A stretch of 64,000 bases of DNA from Streptomyces sp. NBC_00820 (GTDB lineage: Bacteria; Actinomycetota; Actinomycetes; Streptomycetales; Streptomycetaceae): positions 248,001-312,000 of the forward strand of contig NZ_CP108882.1 in NCBI RefSeq assembly GCF_036347055.1. The letters run 5' to 3'. The notes beneath the pieces were generated by a model that did not search any database, was not told where the DNA came from, and saw only the letters and a list, made by a program, of their open reading frames with translations. Of the stretch, positions 27,518-36,013 are shown one piece after another (position 1 is the stretch's first letter; the number at the start of each line of letters is the position of its first letter). The position numbers and the translations under genes were made by a program.

Positions 27518-28429
27518 TCAGGTCTCGCGGGCCCGCAGGCGGCGCAGCATGCGGGGGTCCTCGAAGCCGACCGCGCGGGCGGCGGCATCGACCGTGGCGC
27601 CGTGGCTGATGAGGTGTTCGGCGCGTTCGAGGCGGAGGGTCTGCTGATAGCGCAGTGGGGTGAGGCCGTCAGTGGCGCGGGTGAAGCGACGGGTGAGGGT
27701 GCGTTCGCTCACGCCGATGGCCGCGGCCAGGTCGGGCAGGGGCAACGGCTGGTCGAAGCGGGCGTCGAGCAGGTCCTGGGCGCGGTGCACGGTGTCGTCG
27801 AGGTGGGACCGGTACCTGAGCATGGCCCCGACCTGCGGTTCGTCGCCGTTGCGCCGCGCGTAGACGACCATGTCCCGGGCCACCTGGGCGGCGACGGCGG
27901 GGCCGTGTCGGGTGGCGATCAGGTGGAGGGCAAGGTCGATGCCGCTGGCGATGCCGGCCGAGGTGATCACCCGGTCGTCGGCGGTGTGCAGGACATCGCG
28001 GACGACCACCGCCCTGGGGTAGCGGCGTGCGAGCTCGTCCTGCACACCGTGGTGGGTGGTGCAGCGGCGGCCGTCGAGCAGGCCGGCTCGGCCGAGCGCC
28101 TCGGCTCCGGCGCAGACGCTGGCGACGGTCCCGCCCCTGGCGTGGTGATCCCGGAGGGCCTGCAGGGAGGCCTCGCTGATGGCAGGGCCGTCGACCAGGG
28201 TGAGCGCACGCCAGCCGGGCACCACGATCAGGTCCTCGGGGCCGAGCTCGGGCCAGTCGATCCGGACCGCCAACGGCAGGCCCTGAGCTGTGGGGATCAG
28301 GGGCTGCTCGGCGACGTAGCTGAGGGTGTAGGGGTGCCCGAAGTCGGAGGCCGTGGAGAAGACCTGCGCGGGGCCTGCCAGGTCCAGCAGGTGGAGTCCG
28401 GGCACCAGGAGGAAGGCGATCTGGTTCAC
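27518..28429 (-). CDS. GlxA-family transcriptional regulator (DJ-1/PfpI + AraC HTH)
   Basis: A 303-residue regulator. The N-terminal DJ-1/PfpI-like domain reads NQIAFLLVPGLHLLDLAGPA, then GTVASVCAGAEALGRAGLLD. The C-terminal AraC/XylS pair of HTHs reads LPLPDLAAAIGVSERTLTRR, then LRLERAEHLISHGATVDAAA and VGFEDPRMLRRLRARET. GTG 28429 is chosen so that the gene begins just after the isochorismatase stop at 28440; an ATG at 28507 would overlap it by 68 bp. The two are probably one leftward operon. Confidence 0.9.
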   Translation of the reverse strand: MNQIAFLLVPGLHLLDLAGPAQVFSTASDFGHPYTLSYVAEQPLIPTAQGLPLAVRIDWPELGPEDLIVVPGWRALTLVDGPAISEASLQALRDHHARGGTVASVCAGAEALGRAGLLDGRRCTTHHGVQDELARRYPRAVVVRDVLHTADDRVITSAGIASGIDLALHLIATRHGPAVAAQVARDMVVYARRNGDEPQVGAMLRYRSHLDDTVHRAQDLLDARFDQPLPLPDLAAAIGVSERTLTRRFTRATDGLTPLRYQQTLRLERAEHLISHGATVDAAARAVGFEDPRMLRRLRARET

Positions 28430-28439
28430 GATCCGGTCA

Positions 28440-29039
28440 TCATGCCGGAGATCCGGCCGCGGCCTCCAGCTCCCCGACGGTGGCGATGGTGGCGAAGCGT
28501 CCGGCAAGGGCGTACTCGCTGCGCCTGATGACCTCCCCGGCGCTCAGGGTGCGGGGGTCCGCCAGCAGTTCGGCGATGCTCTGGTCGGCGGGAGCGTCAC
28601 GGTGCGGAATGGGATTGGTCGCGGTGGCGTCGATGACGAAGGTGACCAGGTAGCCGAGGTCGCTCGCGACGCGGGTGGTGGTCTCCACGCACTGCTCGGT
28701 GCGGATGCCGCAGACAGTGAGCTCGTGGATGCCGCGCTCCGTGAGGAGTTGCTGCAGGTTGGTGGTGGTGAAGGCGTTGTGCGAGGTCTTGTGGATCAGC
28801 GGTTCCGTGTCCCGGCGCTCCAACTCCTCCATCAGCCGGACATGACCGAGGGCGGGGTCGAAGACATTGCCGCTGCCGGGCTCGGAATGCAGCACCCACA
28901 CCACCAGGTCCCCGGCCTGGCGGGCGAGGCGGACCAGTCGGTCCACCTGGTCGGCGATCTTCGGATTGGAGATGGTCTGCCACAGCGAGCGGGCGCGGAA
29001 GGATTCCTGGACGTCGATGACGATCAGTGCTCGGGTCAT
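28440..29039 (-). CDS. Isochorismatase-family cysteine hydrolase
   Basis: A 199-residue hydrolase. The catalytic triad pattern is visible: Asp9 in LIVIDVQESF, Lys in LIHKTSHNAF, Cys in VCGIRTEQCVETT (nucleophile). Length and order are normal for nicotinamidase/isochorismatase-like amidases. The substrate is not predictable. ATG 29039 is preceded by GGACATGAC-like sequence with no strong ribosome site. The GlxA regulator follows 10 bp downstream in the same direction, a common pairing in actinobacteria. Confidence 0.9.
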   Translation of the reverse strand: MTRALIVIDVQESFRARSLWQTISNPKIADQVDRLVRLARQAGDLVVWVLHSEPGSGNVFDPALGHVRLMEELERRDTEPLIHKTSHNAFTTTNLQQLLTERGIHELTVCGIRTEQCVETTTRVASDLGYLVTFVIDATATNPIPHRDAPADQSIAELLADPRTLSAGEVIRRSEYALAGRFATIATVGELEAAAGSPA

Positions 29040-29556
29040 GTCCCAAGCCTGACCGGCGCAGCCGGTGTGGCGACAGGCCTCATCAGGTCCGAGTGCGGAC
29101 CGATCCGGTCACGGCAGGAGCCGCGGTGATGCGGGGCGTCCTTGCGGCGCGCTACTGCGCCGCGGGCTCGGATCGTGCCATGGCTCCGCTCGGAGTTCAG
29201 TCCGCCTCGTACCGAGCCGAACGCTGTCGTAAGGCAAGGTTCTCGCCTTACGTAGCCTCCAGAGCTTTCGCAGCCCCTCGACCTCTGCGTGGTGAGCCTG
29301 CTGCTGCCGGGGGGCGGGCGCTCAGCGCTCCTACGGCTGCTGAGGCAGACGGGTCGCCTGGCGGTTCCGTACGCTCCACCGCGGTCAAACCGCCCTTGGC
29401 CCAGTGCCGTTCGATCCGGGTGCGCGGTTCCACGCTTCGGCAGAAGAAGTCGGTGCTCACTGCGGCTTGGCGGGCCACTGCGGTGAAGCTGACTGACTTG
29501 CCGGCCGGTCTTCACCGGCTCGGAGACGGACGGAACCTGGGCGCAGCCTCTGGAGC
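29040..29556. other. Intergenic with possible IS debris
   Basis: No intact gene. CGTAAGGC (29228-29235) and GCCTTACG (29245-29252) form an 8-bp stem with a 9-base loop. Some frames near 29350-29500 look like scrambled transposase ends but cannot be assigned. Confidence 0.35.
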
Positions 29557-29665
29557 GCGTGCAGGTCAAAGATGATGCCGTGGGCACGGTGGAGTGGACC
29601 GTTTCAGTGGACTCCACCACCAACCGTGCCCACCGGCACGCCGCCGGCGCCGCCTACGGGTGGCC
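29557..29665 (+). pseudogene. IS5-family transposase internal fragment
   Basis: About 36 residues read VQVKDDAVGTVEWTVSVDST, then TNRAHRHAAGAAYG. This is the segment of IS5-family transposases that carries the first catalytic Asp (VDST). Both flanks are missing. Confidence 0.65.
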
Positions 29666-29709
29666 GCAAAACCCCGCGATGCGTGGGGGTGCGGAAGGCG
29701 GCGGGGCGG

Positions 29710-32505
29710 TCAGGACTTGTCTCGGGAGCGTGCGGTCGGGAGTGGTGGCGGGCCGGTGGGGGCAGGCTGGGCCTTGCTCAGGAGGGCGAGACCCTGGCCG
29801 GTGCCCGGATCGACACCGCCGCCGATGCCGGTGCCGCCACCGATGCCGGTGCCGATGCCGGTGCCGGTGCCGGGGTCCGTGAGGCCGCCCCCGGTGGTCG
29901 GCGGAGCCGGGACGGAGACGACGTTGGAACGCCCCGATTCCGCGGCGCCGTTGACGGCAGTGACCGCGAACTCGAAGTTCCAGTTGCCGGGGAAGAGGAA
30001 GGCGATGCCCCGGTCCGGGGTGTCCGAGATGTACTCGTCGGACTGCCAGGGGCCGTTCTCCGTGCGGTTGCGGTACCAGACGCGGTAACCGGCGGCCTGC
30101 GGGGAACCGCTCCAGTTGAGCTGCACCGTCGTGGCGTCCAGGGACTTGATGCGCAGGTCCGTCGGGGCCGGCGGAGTGCCCGCGCCGATGGTGACGGGAC
30201 GGGCGCCCGCCGGCAGGCCGCCGCCCACCGCGTTCCAGGTGACCATCGCGACCAGGTAGTGATGGCCCGGGGTCAGCCCGTCGATGTGCGCCGAGGTGCC
30301 GCGCACCGCCGTGCTCTGGATGAAGGCGCCCGGCGTGTCCTTGTCCCAGGTGATGATCTCGTAGCGGTCCACGCTGTCGCTGTACGGCCCCGTGGCGGGC
30401 TCCCAGGAGAGGTCCACACCGTCCAGGGTGGCGTGGGTGAGGATCTTCGCGGGTGCCGCCGCCGTGTGCGGGTGGGCGGTGGCCCGGATCACCGGGGACC
30501 ACGCCGAGGTGCCGTCGCCCGCGTTGTCGACACGGACCGAGTACTCCCATTCCCAGCCGTCCTGGGTCCAGGTCGTGTCGTAACGGTTCGCCGTGACCGG
30601 CGTCTCGTTCCACGCGGTCGCGCCCACCAGCCGGGAGCGGACCGTGTAGCCGCGCGCGCCGTACACCCGGTCCCAGGTGACCGTGACGCCCAGGTCGCTC
30701 GATACGGCCTTGACGTTCCGTGCGACGGTCAGCGGGCGTTCCGGAATCGAGTGGGGGACGTCGGGGACGGTCTGACCGATGCCGTACCGGTCGTGAAGAG
30801 TGCGTTCGAAGGCCTGCGCGATCTGGAACTCGCCGAGCGCGTTAGGGTGCAGCCCGTCGTAGCCGGCGGGACAGGCGCCAGGGGCGCAGCTGTAGTTGCC
30901 CGACCAGTCGACCGTCTCGATCGGTGAGGTGACGGTGCTCCACTGCGGGACTGCCTGGCGCAGCATCAGGTCGTAGTCGGTGGTGCTGAGCGGCAGGTCG
31001 TCCCGCCCGCCGATGGCGGTGCGCTGGGGGACGTCCGCGAGGGCGAACTTCACGTCGGGACGGGCTGCCCGCGCCTCGTCCACGAACGTCTTCATACTGT
31101 CGAGCGTCCCCTGCGGGCCGCTCACGAACCAGCCCATGTCGTTGAAGCCGAGACCGACGAGGATCAGGTCGGGGTTGTACTGCGCCACCATGCCCCGGAT
31201 CAGCTTCTTGTCCTGCATCACCTGACGGCCCCAGACCCCGAAGTGGTCGCTGTCGAAGGCCGGGTCGGCGCCGGCCGCGTAGCCGCCGGAGGTGTCCGGG
31301 TCGTCCAACGAGGCACCGGGGGTCTCGCCCTGAAGGGCCGGCCTCGACGGGGGCTGCGGCAGGGCCTGCGCCTTGGTCCCCTTGTACGGGCCGACGAAGT
31401 CGACGGCGACGTGCTGGTTACGGAACCACTCCCAGAGCCGGTAGCGCCAGGTCCAGTCGCCCTCGTACCCCTGCGTCATCGAGTCGCCGACGACCATGAC
31501 CCGCAGGGGGACGCTGTTGCCGACGCCCCGTTGAAGCTCTCCGAGGCGCTCCACCAGGCGCGGCACCATCTCGGCCAGGTGATCTCCCAGGTACGCCAGC
31601 GGGTTGCCGAAGTTGCCCAGCCGGGCGGCGAGGCCGCGCAGGTTCTCCTGGATCCGGGTGACGAAGGTTCCGGCGCTTTCGCCGGCCCACTTCACCAGGG
31701 CACCGCCGAAGGCGCCTCCCGCCGCGCCCCAGAAGGCCGCGGCGAGCAGACCGCCCCACGTGTCCGGGTTCTGGAAGTCCGCATGGTCGAAGGCCGCGTT
31801 CATCACCTCGGTGACGAAGCCGCCGATCCCGCCTCCCACGGCCCCGCAGACAGGGGCGGCAGCCGCAGCCCCGGGCGCGAACATGGCGAGACAGGCGCCG
31901 CTCGCCAGCACGGTCGCGGCCAGGCCGGCCCCGCCCGCGAGGAACTTCTGCCACCACGTGGCGCTCGTGCCGATCCGCCCGGAGGGCAGGACGAGCACGA
32001 TGCTGTCGCCCACGGTCTCGATCCGGCCGTCGTAGTCCCCGACGTCCGTCGTCGGGTAGAGCCCCACCGCGTTGTCCCGCGCGCGGTCGTAGAGCGCCTG
32101 GGCGAGGGTGTGCCCGGAGTTCTGGTCGGCGTGGACGGAGTCGACCACTTCCTGGGCCTCGGCGCGGGTCTCGTCGCGGCGCTCGGGCACGTTGTAGTCG
32201 AAGGCCACGACGAGGTCGTCATCGCTCTGGGCGAGTGTGCGCAGCGACCCCGCGTCCCCCGCACAGCCCATGCGGAGGGTCATCTCCGGGGCGTTCGCCA
32301 CGGCGCCGAAGGAGGTGGCATGCGCGGCGCAGGCCGCGCCAGCGTCCTGGTCCTGCGCCGTCGCGGGTCCCGTGCTCAGCGCGGAGCCGGTGACCACCAT
32401 GGTCAGCGTGAGGAGGAGGGGCACCAGGCGGTCGAGGAGGGGGCGGCGCGGGCCGGCGCCCCGCTTTCTCCGTACCGCTGCCGCTGGTCTGGGTAACGCA
32501 CGCAT
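29710..32505 (-). CDS. Large secreted SGNH/GDSL esterase-like protein with fibronectin type III domains
   Basis: A 931-residue exported protein. A long signal sequence (residues 1-50, LVPLLLTLTMVVTGSALSTG) precedes an unassigned N-terminal domain with a Gly/Ala-rich hydrophobic zone (~185-275). The SGNH domain follows: VVGDSMTQGY (S342), LVGLGFNDMGW, and YDGLHPNALGE with the catalytic Asp-His. Three fibronectin III repeats come next (VTVTWDRVYGARGYTVRSR, VDLSWEPATG, VQLNWSGSPQAAGYRVWYRN). The tail is Gly/Thr repeats. It probably acts on extracellular esters or glycan acetyl groups. ATG 32505 lacks a strong ribosome site. Confidence 0.88.
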   Translation of the reverse strand: MRALPRPAAAVRRKRGAGPRRPLLDRLVPLLLTLTMVVTGSALSTGPATAQDQDAGAACAAHATSFGAVANAPEMTLRMGCAGDAGSLRTLAQSDDDLVVAFDYNVPERRDETRAEAQEVVDSVHADQNSGHTLAQALYDRARDNAVGLYPTTDVGDYDGRIETVGDSIVLVLPSGRIGTSATWWQKFLAGGAGLAATVLASGACLAMFAPGAAAAAPVCGAVGGGIGGFVTEVMNAAFDHADFQNPDTWGGLLAAAFWGAAGGAFGGALVKWAGESAGTFVTRIQENLRGLAARLGNFGNPLAYLGDHLAEMVPRLVERLGELQRGVGNSVPLRVMVVGDSMTQGYEGDWTWRYRLWEWFRNQHVAVDFVGPYKGTKAQALPQPPSRPALQGETPGASLDDPDTSGGYAAGADPAFDSDHFGVWGRQVMQDKKLIRGMVAQYNPDLILVGLGFNDMGWFVSGPQGTLDSMKTFVDEARAARPDVKFALADVPQRTAIGGRDDLPLSTTDYDLMLRQAVPQWSTVTSPIETVDWSGNYSCAPGACPAGYDGLHPNALGEFQIAQAFERTLHDRYGIGQTVPDVPHSIPERPLTVARNVKAVSSDLGVTVTWDRVYGARGYTVRSRLVGATAWNETPVTANRYDTTWTQDGWEWEYSVRVDNAGDGTSAWSPVIRATAHPHTAAAPAKILTHATLDGVDLSWEPATGPYSDSVDRYEIITWDKDTPGAFIQSTAVRGTSAHIDGLTPGHHYLVAMVTWNAVGGGLPAGARPVTIGAGTPPAPTDLRIKSLDATTVQLNWSGSPQAAGYRVWYRNRTENGPWQSDEYISDTPDRGIAFLFPGNWNFEFAVTAVNGAAESGRSNVVSVPAPPTTGGGLTDPGTGTGIGTGIGGGTGIGGGVDPGTGQGLALLSKAQPAPTGPPPLPTARSRDKS
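29815..29885. repeat. Degenerate 6/12-bp repeats encoding a Gly/Thr tail
   Basis: On the + strand GATGCCGGTGCC-type units recur. On the coding strand they specify GTGIGTGIGGG-like residues near the C-terminus of the SGNH protein. Such stretches vary in length by slippage. Confidence 0.6.
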
Positions 32506-32813
32506 CGTGATCGGTGTTTCCTTCCGGATCGGGGAGAAGCACTGGCGGCCGGACCGGGCTCGCGGTCACGGCGCGCGCCGAAGATGCGAATCCCGGCGAA
32601 CGGCCGACTCCCCCGGTGAGATTCCAGGGACGCCAGTGTGGTTGCCTCGGCGCACGAACCCGCCCCACTCGGCCGCCGCGCGAAGATGTCACAACCCGAC
32701 GTCGAGATCATCTTCGGGTGCGGGGAGGGGGCAGGGGTAGGGCGGCACGTGATTGGTGCGCGAACTCATGTGCGGGGAGCGGGGCGTCGCCGCGTCTGCG
32801 TCAGTGCGGGGCG
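32506..32813. other. Upstream region of the SGNH gene, no gene seen
   Basis: No frame of protein-like composition. It ends at a pentanucleotide repeat. Confidence 0.4.
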
Positions 32814-32868
32814 GTGCGGTGCGGTGCGGTGCAGTGCGGTGCAGTGCGGTGCGGTGCGGTGCGGTGCG
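32814..32868. repeat. Pentanucleotide tandem repeat GTGCG, 11 units
   Basis: Eleven consecutive 5-bp units, nine GTGCG and two GTGCA (units 4 and 6). Two further degenerate units precede it (32804-32813). It lies about 300 bp upstream of the SGNH gene and 150 bp before an ISL3 relic. Confidence 0.9.
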
Positions 32869-33009
32869 GGGGATCGTCCCCGCGCGTGCGGTGGTAGCCC
32901 ATCGGCGGGAGCCAGTGCCAGTTGCCCCAGGGCGCGACCCGTGGGCGATGGGGGCTTCAGCACGGTCCTTCGCTGTGCCCACGCCGCAGAGCCGGAGCAG
33001 TTGTTCACC

Positions 33010-33598
33010 GGCCAGTGGCAAGCCGCCCCACCAAGCTCGATGCCTACAAGCCCTACCTCGACCAGCGATGGCAGGAGGGCTCGACCAATGCCTGGAAGCT
33101 GTGGGAGGAGATCAAAGAACAGGGCTACCCGGACGGCTATGGCAACGTTCGCGCCTACGTCAGCCGGCATCTACGCGGCAAACCCCAGCCGATCGGCCCC
33201 GGCCGCCATCTGCCCGCGTCGTTACCCGCTGGATCCTTGCCCACCCCGAGGCCCTGGGCGAGGGCGACCGGCTCCAGCTCAAGGCCGTACTGGCGAACTG
33301 CCCTGAACTGGACGCACTCGCGGGGCACATGCGCTCCTTCGCCCACATGCTTACTCAGCTGCAAGGCCACCAACTGCCGACGTGGATCGAGGCCGCGACC
33401 AACGCCGACCTGCCCAGCCTCCAATGATTCGCCCGGCACCTGGAGCGCGACCTCGACGCCATCACTGCCGGGCTCTCGCAGCCGTGGAACTCCGGAGTGG
33501 TCGAGGGCCACGTCAACCGGATCAAGATGCTGAAGCGCCCGATGTTCGGCCGCGCAGGCTTCGAGCTCCTGCGCAAGCGCGTCCTGCTCTACTCCTGA
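33010..33598 (+). pseudogene. ISL3-family transposase C-terminal remnant
   Basis: It begins with KLDAYKPYLDQRWQEGSTNA, then WKLWEEIKEQGYPDGYGNVR. After a frameshift near 33190 the second frame gives ILAHPEALGEGDRLQLKAVL, then ANCPELDALAGHMRSFAHML and WNSGVVEGHVNRIKMLKRPM, ending LLRKRVLLYS. An in-frame TGA at 33425 replaces the Arg expected in Q-R-F-A-R (CGA to TGA). The N-terminal zinc finger and first catalytic Asp are absent. Confidence 0.8.
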
Positions 33599-33606
33599 AA
33601 GACTGC

Positions 33607-34020
33607 TCAGGACGCATCGTCGATGAGCCCGAATCCCTCCGGGAACTCTTCCAGGAACTCGCGGCGAGCCGGGTTGGTCTCGGCGGCTGCCATCTCCCCG
33701 ACCAGGGCGAGCAGCTCCTGTCGCTGATCATTCGACAGCGTGCTGACCAAATGGGCGACACCCTCCAGGACCTTGACCGCGTCGTCTGGATCCATCTGCT
33801 GGTCCTCGCAGCCGTCGACGAACCACAGGACATCGACCAGTGCCTCAGCCAGGGCATGAGTCAGGGACGGGTACGAGGACGTCACAAAGGGCTCCCAGAA
33901 GATCAACGGCGCAGTCCGGCCATCCCACCACACACCACTGACGTCACTGTCCGTGAGCCACCACAAGAAGTGGACCAGAGCCCCCATTCTCGTGAACGAA
34001 GCCAACTCTCTCCATACCAC
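33607..34020 (-). CDS. Hypothetical acidic protein, immunity-like
   Basis: Not recognised. 137 residues, Trp-rich at the N-terminus (LVHFLWWLTDSDVSGVWWDG, FWEPFVTSSYPSLTHALAEA), then an acidic helical part (KVLEGVAHLVSTLSNDQRQEL, LEEFPEGFGLIDDAS). Composition and size resemble small bacterial immunity proteins. The start is unclear: GTG 34020, a TTG behind GGAGAGAG at about 34008, or ATG 33984. It lies 48 bp downstream of another unknown in the same direction. Confidence 0.55.
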   Translation of the reverse strand: MVWRELASFTRMGALVHFLWWLTDSDVSGVWWDGRTAPLIFWEPFVTSSYPSLTHALAEALVDVLWFVDGCEDQQMDPDDAVKVLEGVAHLVSTLSNDQRQELLALVGEMAAAETNPARREFLEEFPEGFGLIDDAS

Positions 34021-34068
34021 CGGTCCGTCACGGCTGCTGCACTCCTCATCGAGCTCAGGCCGTGATCG

Positions 34069-34719
34069 CTAGTAACCCGTCATGCGGAACCACCGCATCG
34101 TTGCGACGAGCTCTTCACCGAAGTCCTCACAAAGCGCGAGCAGCTCGCCACCGGAGGACGAGTCGAGCAGCCCTGCGGATTCGGGGAAAGCCCGGAGGGC
34201 GCCGTGGCAGGCAGACTCGACAGCGAAGTTGCGTGATGCGAAATATCCCCCGCTCGCCCGGTCCGCCAGGTGGGCGAGATATTGGCGGTGGGCTTCCTCC
34301 GAGGGATGGGAGTAGAACGAGCCCTCGACGAGACGGTCGAGGTAGTCCGCCAAGCCGGACAGGGATTCGACTACCCGCTCGCCCGCATCCGAGCCTGACT
34401 CGTCCAGCAAATCGCCGAAGGCCAGCAGGTTGCCGATGGTTTCCAGTTGGATGAGCTGGACCGTGTCCGGGTCGACTTCAGACGTGAAGAGCGGGGCCGT
34501 GCGCAGCTCGGCGATTGCTTGCCTGTATGCGTGATGCGACTGTTCGTCGGCGGTCGCCGCTGCCAGTCGGAACAACGAATCCAGCACAGACAGGTCGACG
34601 CCCCACTCCGCGTCCATTTCGAACGCGAAGACCGGTGCGCGCCACCGCCACAGAGCAAGGGCGGCATCCTGACGCTGACGGACGGGATCCAGGTCGGCCA
34701 ACCGCTTGATCTGCACCAC
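34069..34719 (-). CDS. Hypothetical helical protein, immunity-like
   Basis: Not recognised. 216 acidic, mostly helical residues: WGVDLSVLDSLFRLAAATADEQ, here split at VLDSLFRLAAATADEQ, LIQLETIGNLLAFGDLLDES, SGGELLALCEDFGEELVATM and the end WFRMTGY. There is no signal peptide or membrane segment. GTG 34719 follows AAGGA. It probably forms a two-gene unit with the downstream 137-residue protein. Location amid IS debris and lack of a known domain suggest acquired DNA. Confidence 0.6.
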   Translation of the reverse strand: MVQIKRLADLDPVRQRQDAALALWRWRAPVFAFEMDAEWGVDLSVLDSLFRLAAATADEQSHHAYRQAIAELRTAPLFTSEVDPDTVQLIQLETIGNLLAFGDLLDESGSDAGERVVESLSGLADYLDRLVEGSFYSHPSEEAHRQYLAHLADRASGGYFASRNFAVESACHGALRAFPESAGLLDSSSGGELLALCEDFGEELVATMRWFRMTGY

Positions 34720-34789
34720 GTCCTTGCGTCAGCCCTTCTGATCTGCCGTTCCCTGCTCAGCCTCTTTCGCCTCGGACACTGTAGAAGCT

Positions 34790-34890
34790 TCAGAAGGACA
34801 GCGTGACAGCCAAGGCGATGCCCAACCCAAGCCAAAGCCCGGATCGGCCATACCAGTTCAGAATGCCCTCTCGGAATGAGGTCGGCTGCT
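34790..34890 (-). pseudogene. C-terminal relic of a small membrane protein, cut by IS5
   Basis: The end of a protein reads TLEQQPTSFREGILNWYGRS, then GLWLGLGIALAVTLSF and a stop at 34790, one transmembrane helix. Upstream the sequence changes to IS5 transposase at about 34890, so the start was lost. Confidence 0.45.
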
Positions 34891-35099
34891 GCTCCAGGGT
34901 GACGGCATGGCGCCGACGTCGAGGCTGGACCGAGGCCGATGTCTGGCCCCGCTTGCACGCCGCCCTGCTGGGCGAGCTGCGCCGTGCCGACCTGCTGGAC
35001 ATGCTCGACCTGCTCGACCTGCTCGACCTGCTCGACCTGCTCGATTGTGCCGTGGACGGCTCGCGCATCCGGGCCCTCAAAGACATCTCAGGGGGCTAA
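34888..35099 (+). pseudogene. IS5-family transposase N-terminal/middle fragment with 9-bp repeat expansion
   Basis: The frame reads RVTAWRRRRGWTEADVWPRL, then HAALLGELRRADLLD, a run of LLD units, then CAVDGSRIRALKDISGG and a stop. The CAVDGS motif holds the first catalytic Asp of IS5-type enzymes. The LLD run comes from six 9-bp units inserted where homologues would have one. It belongs to the same subfamily as the C-terminal piece at 780-1196. Confidence 0.7.
34992..35045. repeat. 9-bp tandem repeat, six units
   Basis: Units CTGCTGGAC, ATGCTCGAC, three of CTGCTCGAC, then CTGCTCGAT. In frame they encode Leu-Leu-Asp repeats within the IS5 fragment, so the expansion did not shift the frame. 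Confidence 0.9.
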
Positions 35100-35126
35100 G
35101 AAGTCAAGCTGGTGGACGTAGCCGAG

Positions 35127-35492
35127 TTACCAGGGTCGGCCTGCTGCGCCGTGGTGGCGTCCACTTGCGCGATCGACCAGGGCGAAGACGGACAGGGCGA
35201 CCGTCGACGCGGCCCCCGTGGCCAGGGCATCCGCCACGTACCGGCCCAGGTCCGGCCGCAGGATGTCCACGAGCCCGAACAGCACGACAAACCCCGCGAG
35301 GCACGCCGCGACCGCGGCCCGCCAGCAGCGGTGATACGCAAAGAACCATTGGGCCAGGCCCATGCCGATCAGTGGGGCAGGGGACAGCTGCGGCTCGTCG
35401 AGGGCGGCGAGTACTCCGTATCCCAGTCCGCTGACCGTCCAGCAGGCGGCGCTCACGAGTGCCGCCTCGCTCCAGGACACGGGCCGCTTCAC
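35127..35492 (-). CDS. Hypothetical membrane protein (second of a coupled pair)
   Basis: Not recognised. 121 residues with three or four hydrophobic segments: ALVSAACWTVSGLGYGVLAA, LIGMGLAQWFFAYHRCW, AVAACLAGFVVLFGLVDIL and ASTVALSVFALVDRA. GTG 35492 overlaps the stop of the upstream membrane gene (GTGA), so translation is coupled. The two may form one complex. Confidence 0.65.
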   Translation of the reverse strand: MKRPVSWSEAALVSAACWTVSGLGYGVLAALDEPQLSPAPLIGMGLAQWFFAYHRCWRAAVAACLAGFVVLFGLVDILRPDLGRYVADALATGAASTVALSVFALVDRASGRHHGAAGRPW

Positions 35493-35863
35493 TTGTGCCG
35501 TCCGTGCCGTCCGCTGACGGCACCATCGGCCCGACTGCGCGCTCGCCACTGGGACACGCCTGCAGCGGTCATCGAGAAAATCATGAGCGGTCCGGCAGCC
35601 CAATAGAGCACGGCCATCGGCCAGGCCGGCTCCTTGCCGGCCAGCATGGTCGTCATCTTGCCAGCCATACCGATGCCCAGCAGCACATAGGCGAGACCCC
35701 AGGTGCGGGCTACCCATACGGGACCCACGATCGGCCGCAGCGGCCGGTGCGGCCGGAGCACGGCCAGCCCTCCCAACCACGCAGAGCCCAGTGCCACAAC
35801 CGTCATGAACACTCCCCCGGCCGTGTCCAACGCATCGGTCTGGATCCCGAGCATTCGCGCCAC
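35489..35863 (-). CDS. Hypothetical membrane protein (first of a coupled pair)
   Basis: Not recognised. 124 residues with three hydrophobic segments: GGVFMTVVALGSAWLGGLAV, WGLAYVLLGIGMAGKMTTML and AVLYWAAGPLMIFSMTAAGV. The tail is basic. ATG 35863 is the likely start. Its stop overlaps the next gene's GTG by four bases. An IS110 relic lies upstream. Confidence 0.65.
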   Translation of the reverse strand: MARMLGIQTDALDTAGGVFMTVVALGSAWLGGLAVLRPHRPLRPIVGPVWVARTWGLAYVLLGIGMAGKMTTMLAGKEPAWPMAVLYWAAGPLMIFSMTAAGVSQWRARSRADGAVSGRHGRHK

Positions 35864-36013
35864 ACTCTTCCCACGTCACGCGGCCCCCAACGCCAGGCCC
35901 GCCCCGGGTCACCATGATGGCAGTCCGGGCGCGAGACCTCAGCTGCAGGGCGCGGCAGGTGGCTGGAGCGGCTGCCTTCCGGCATCCGGCAATGTGGGAG
36001 GCCCGGACTACGG

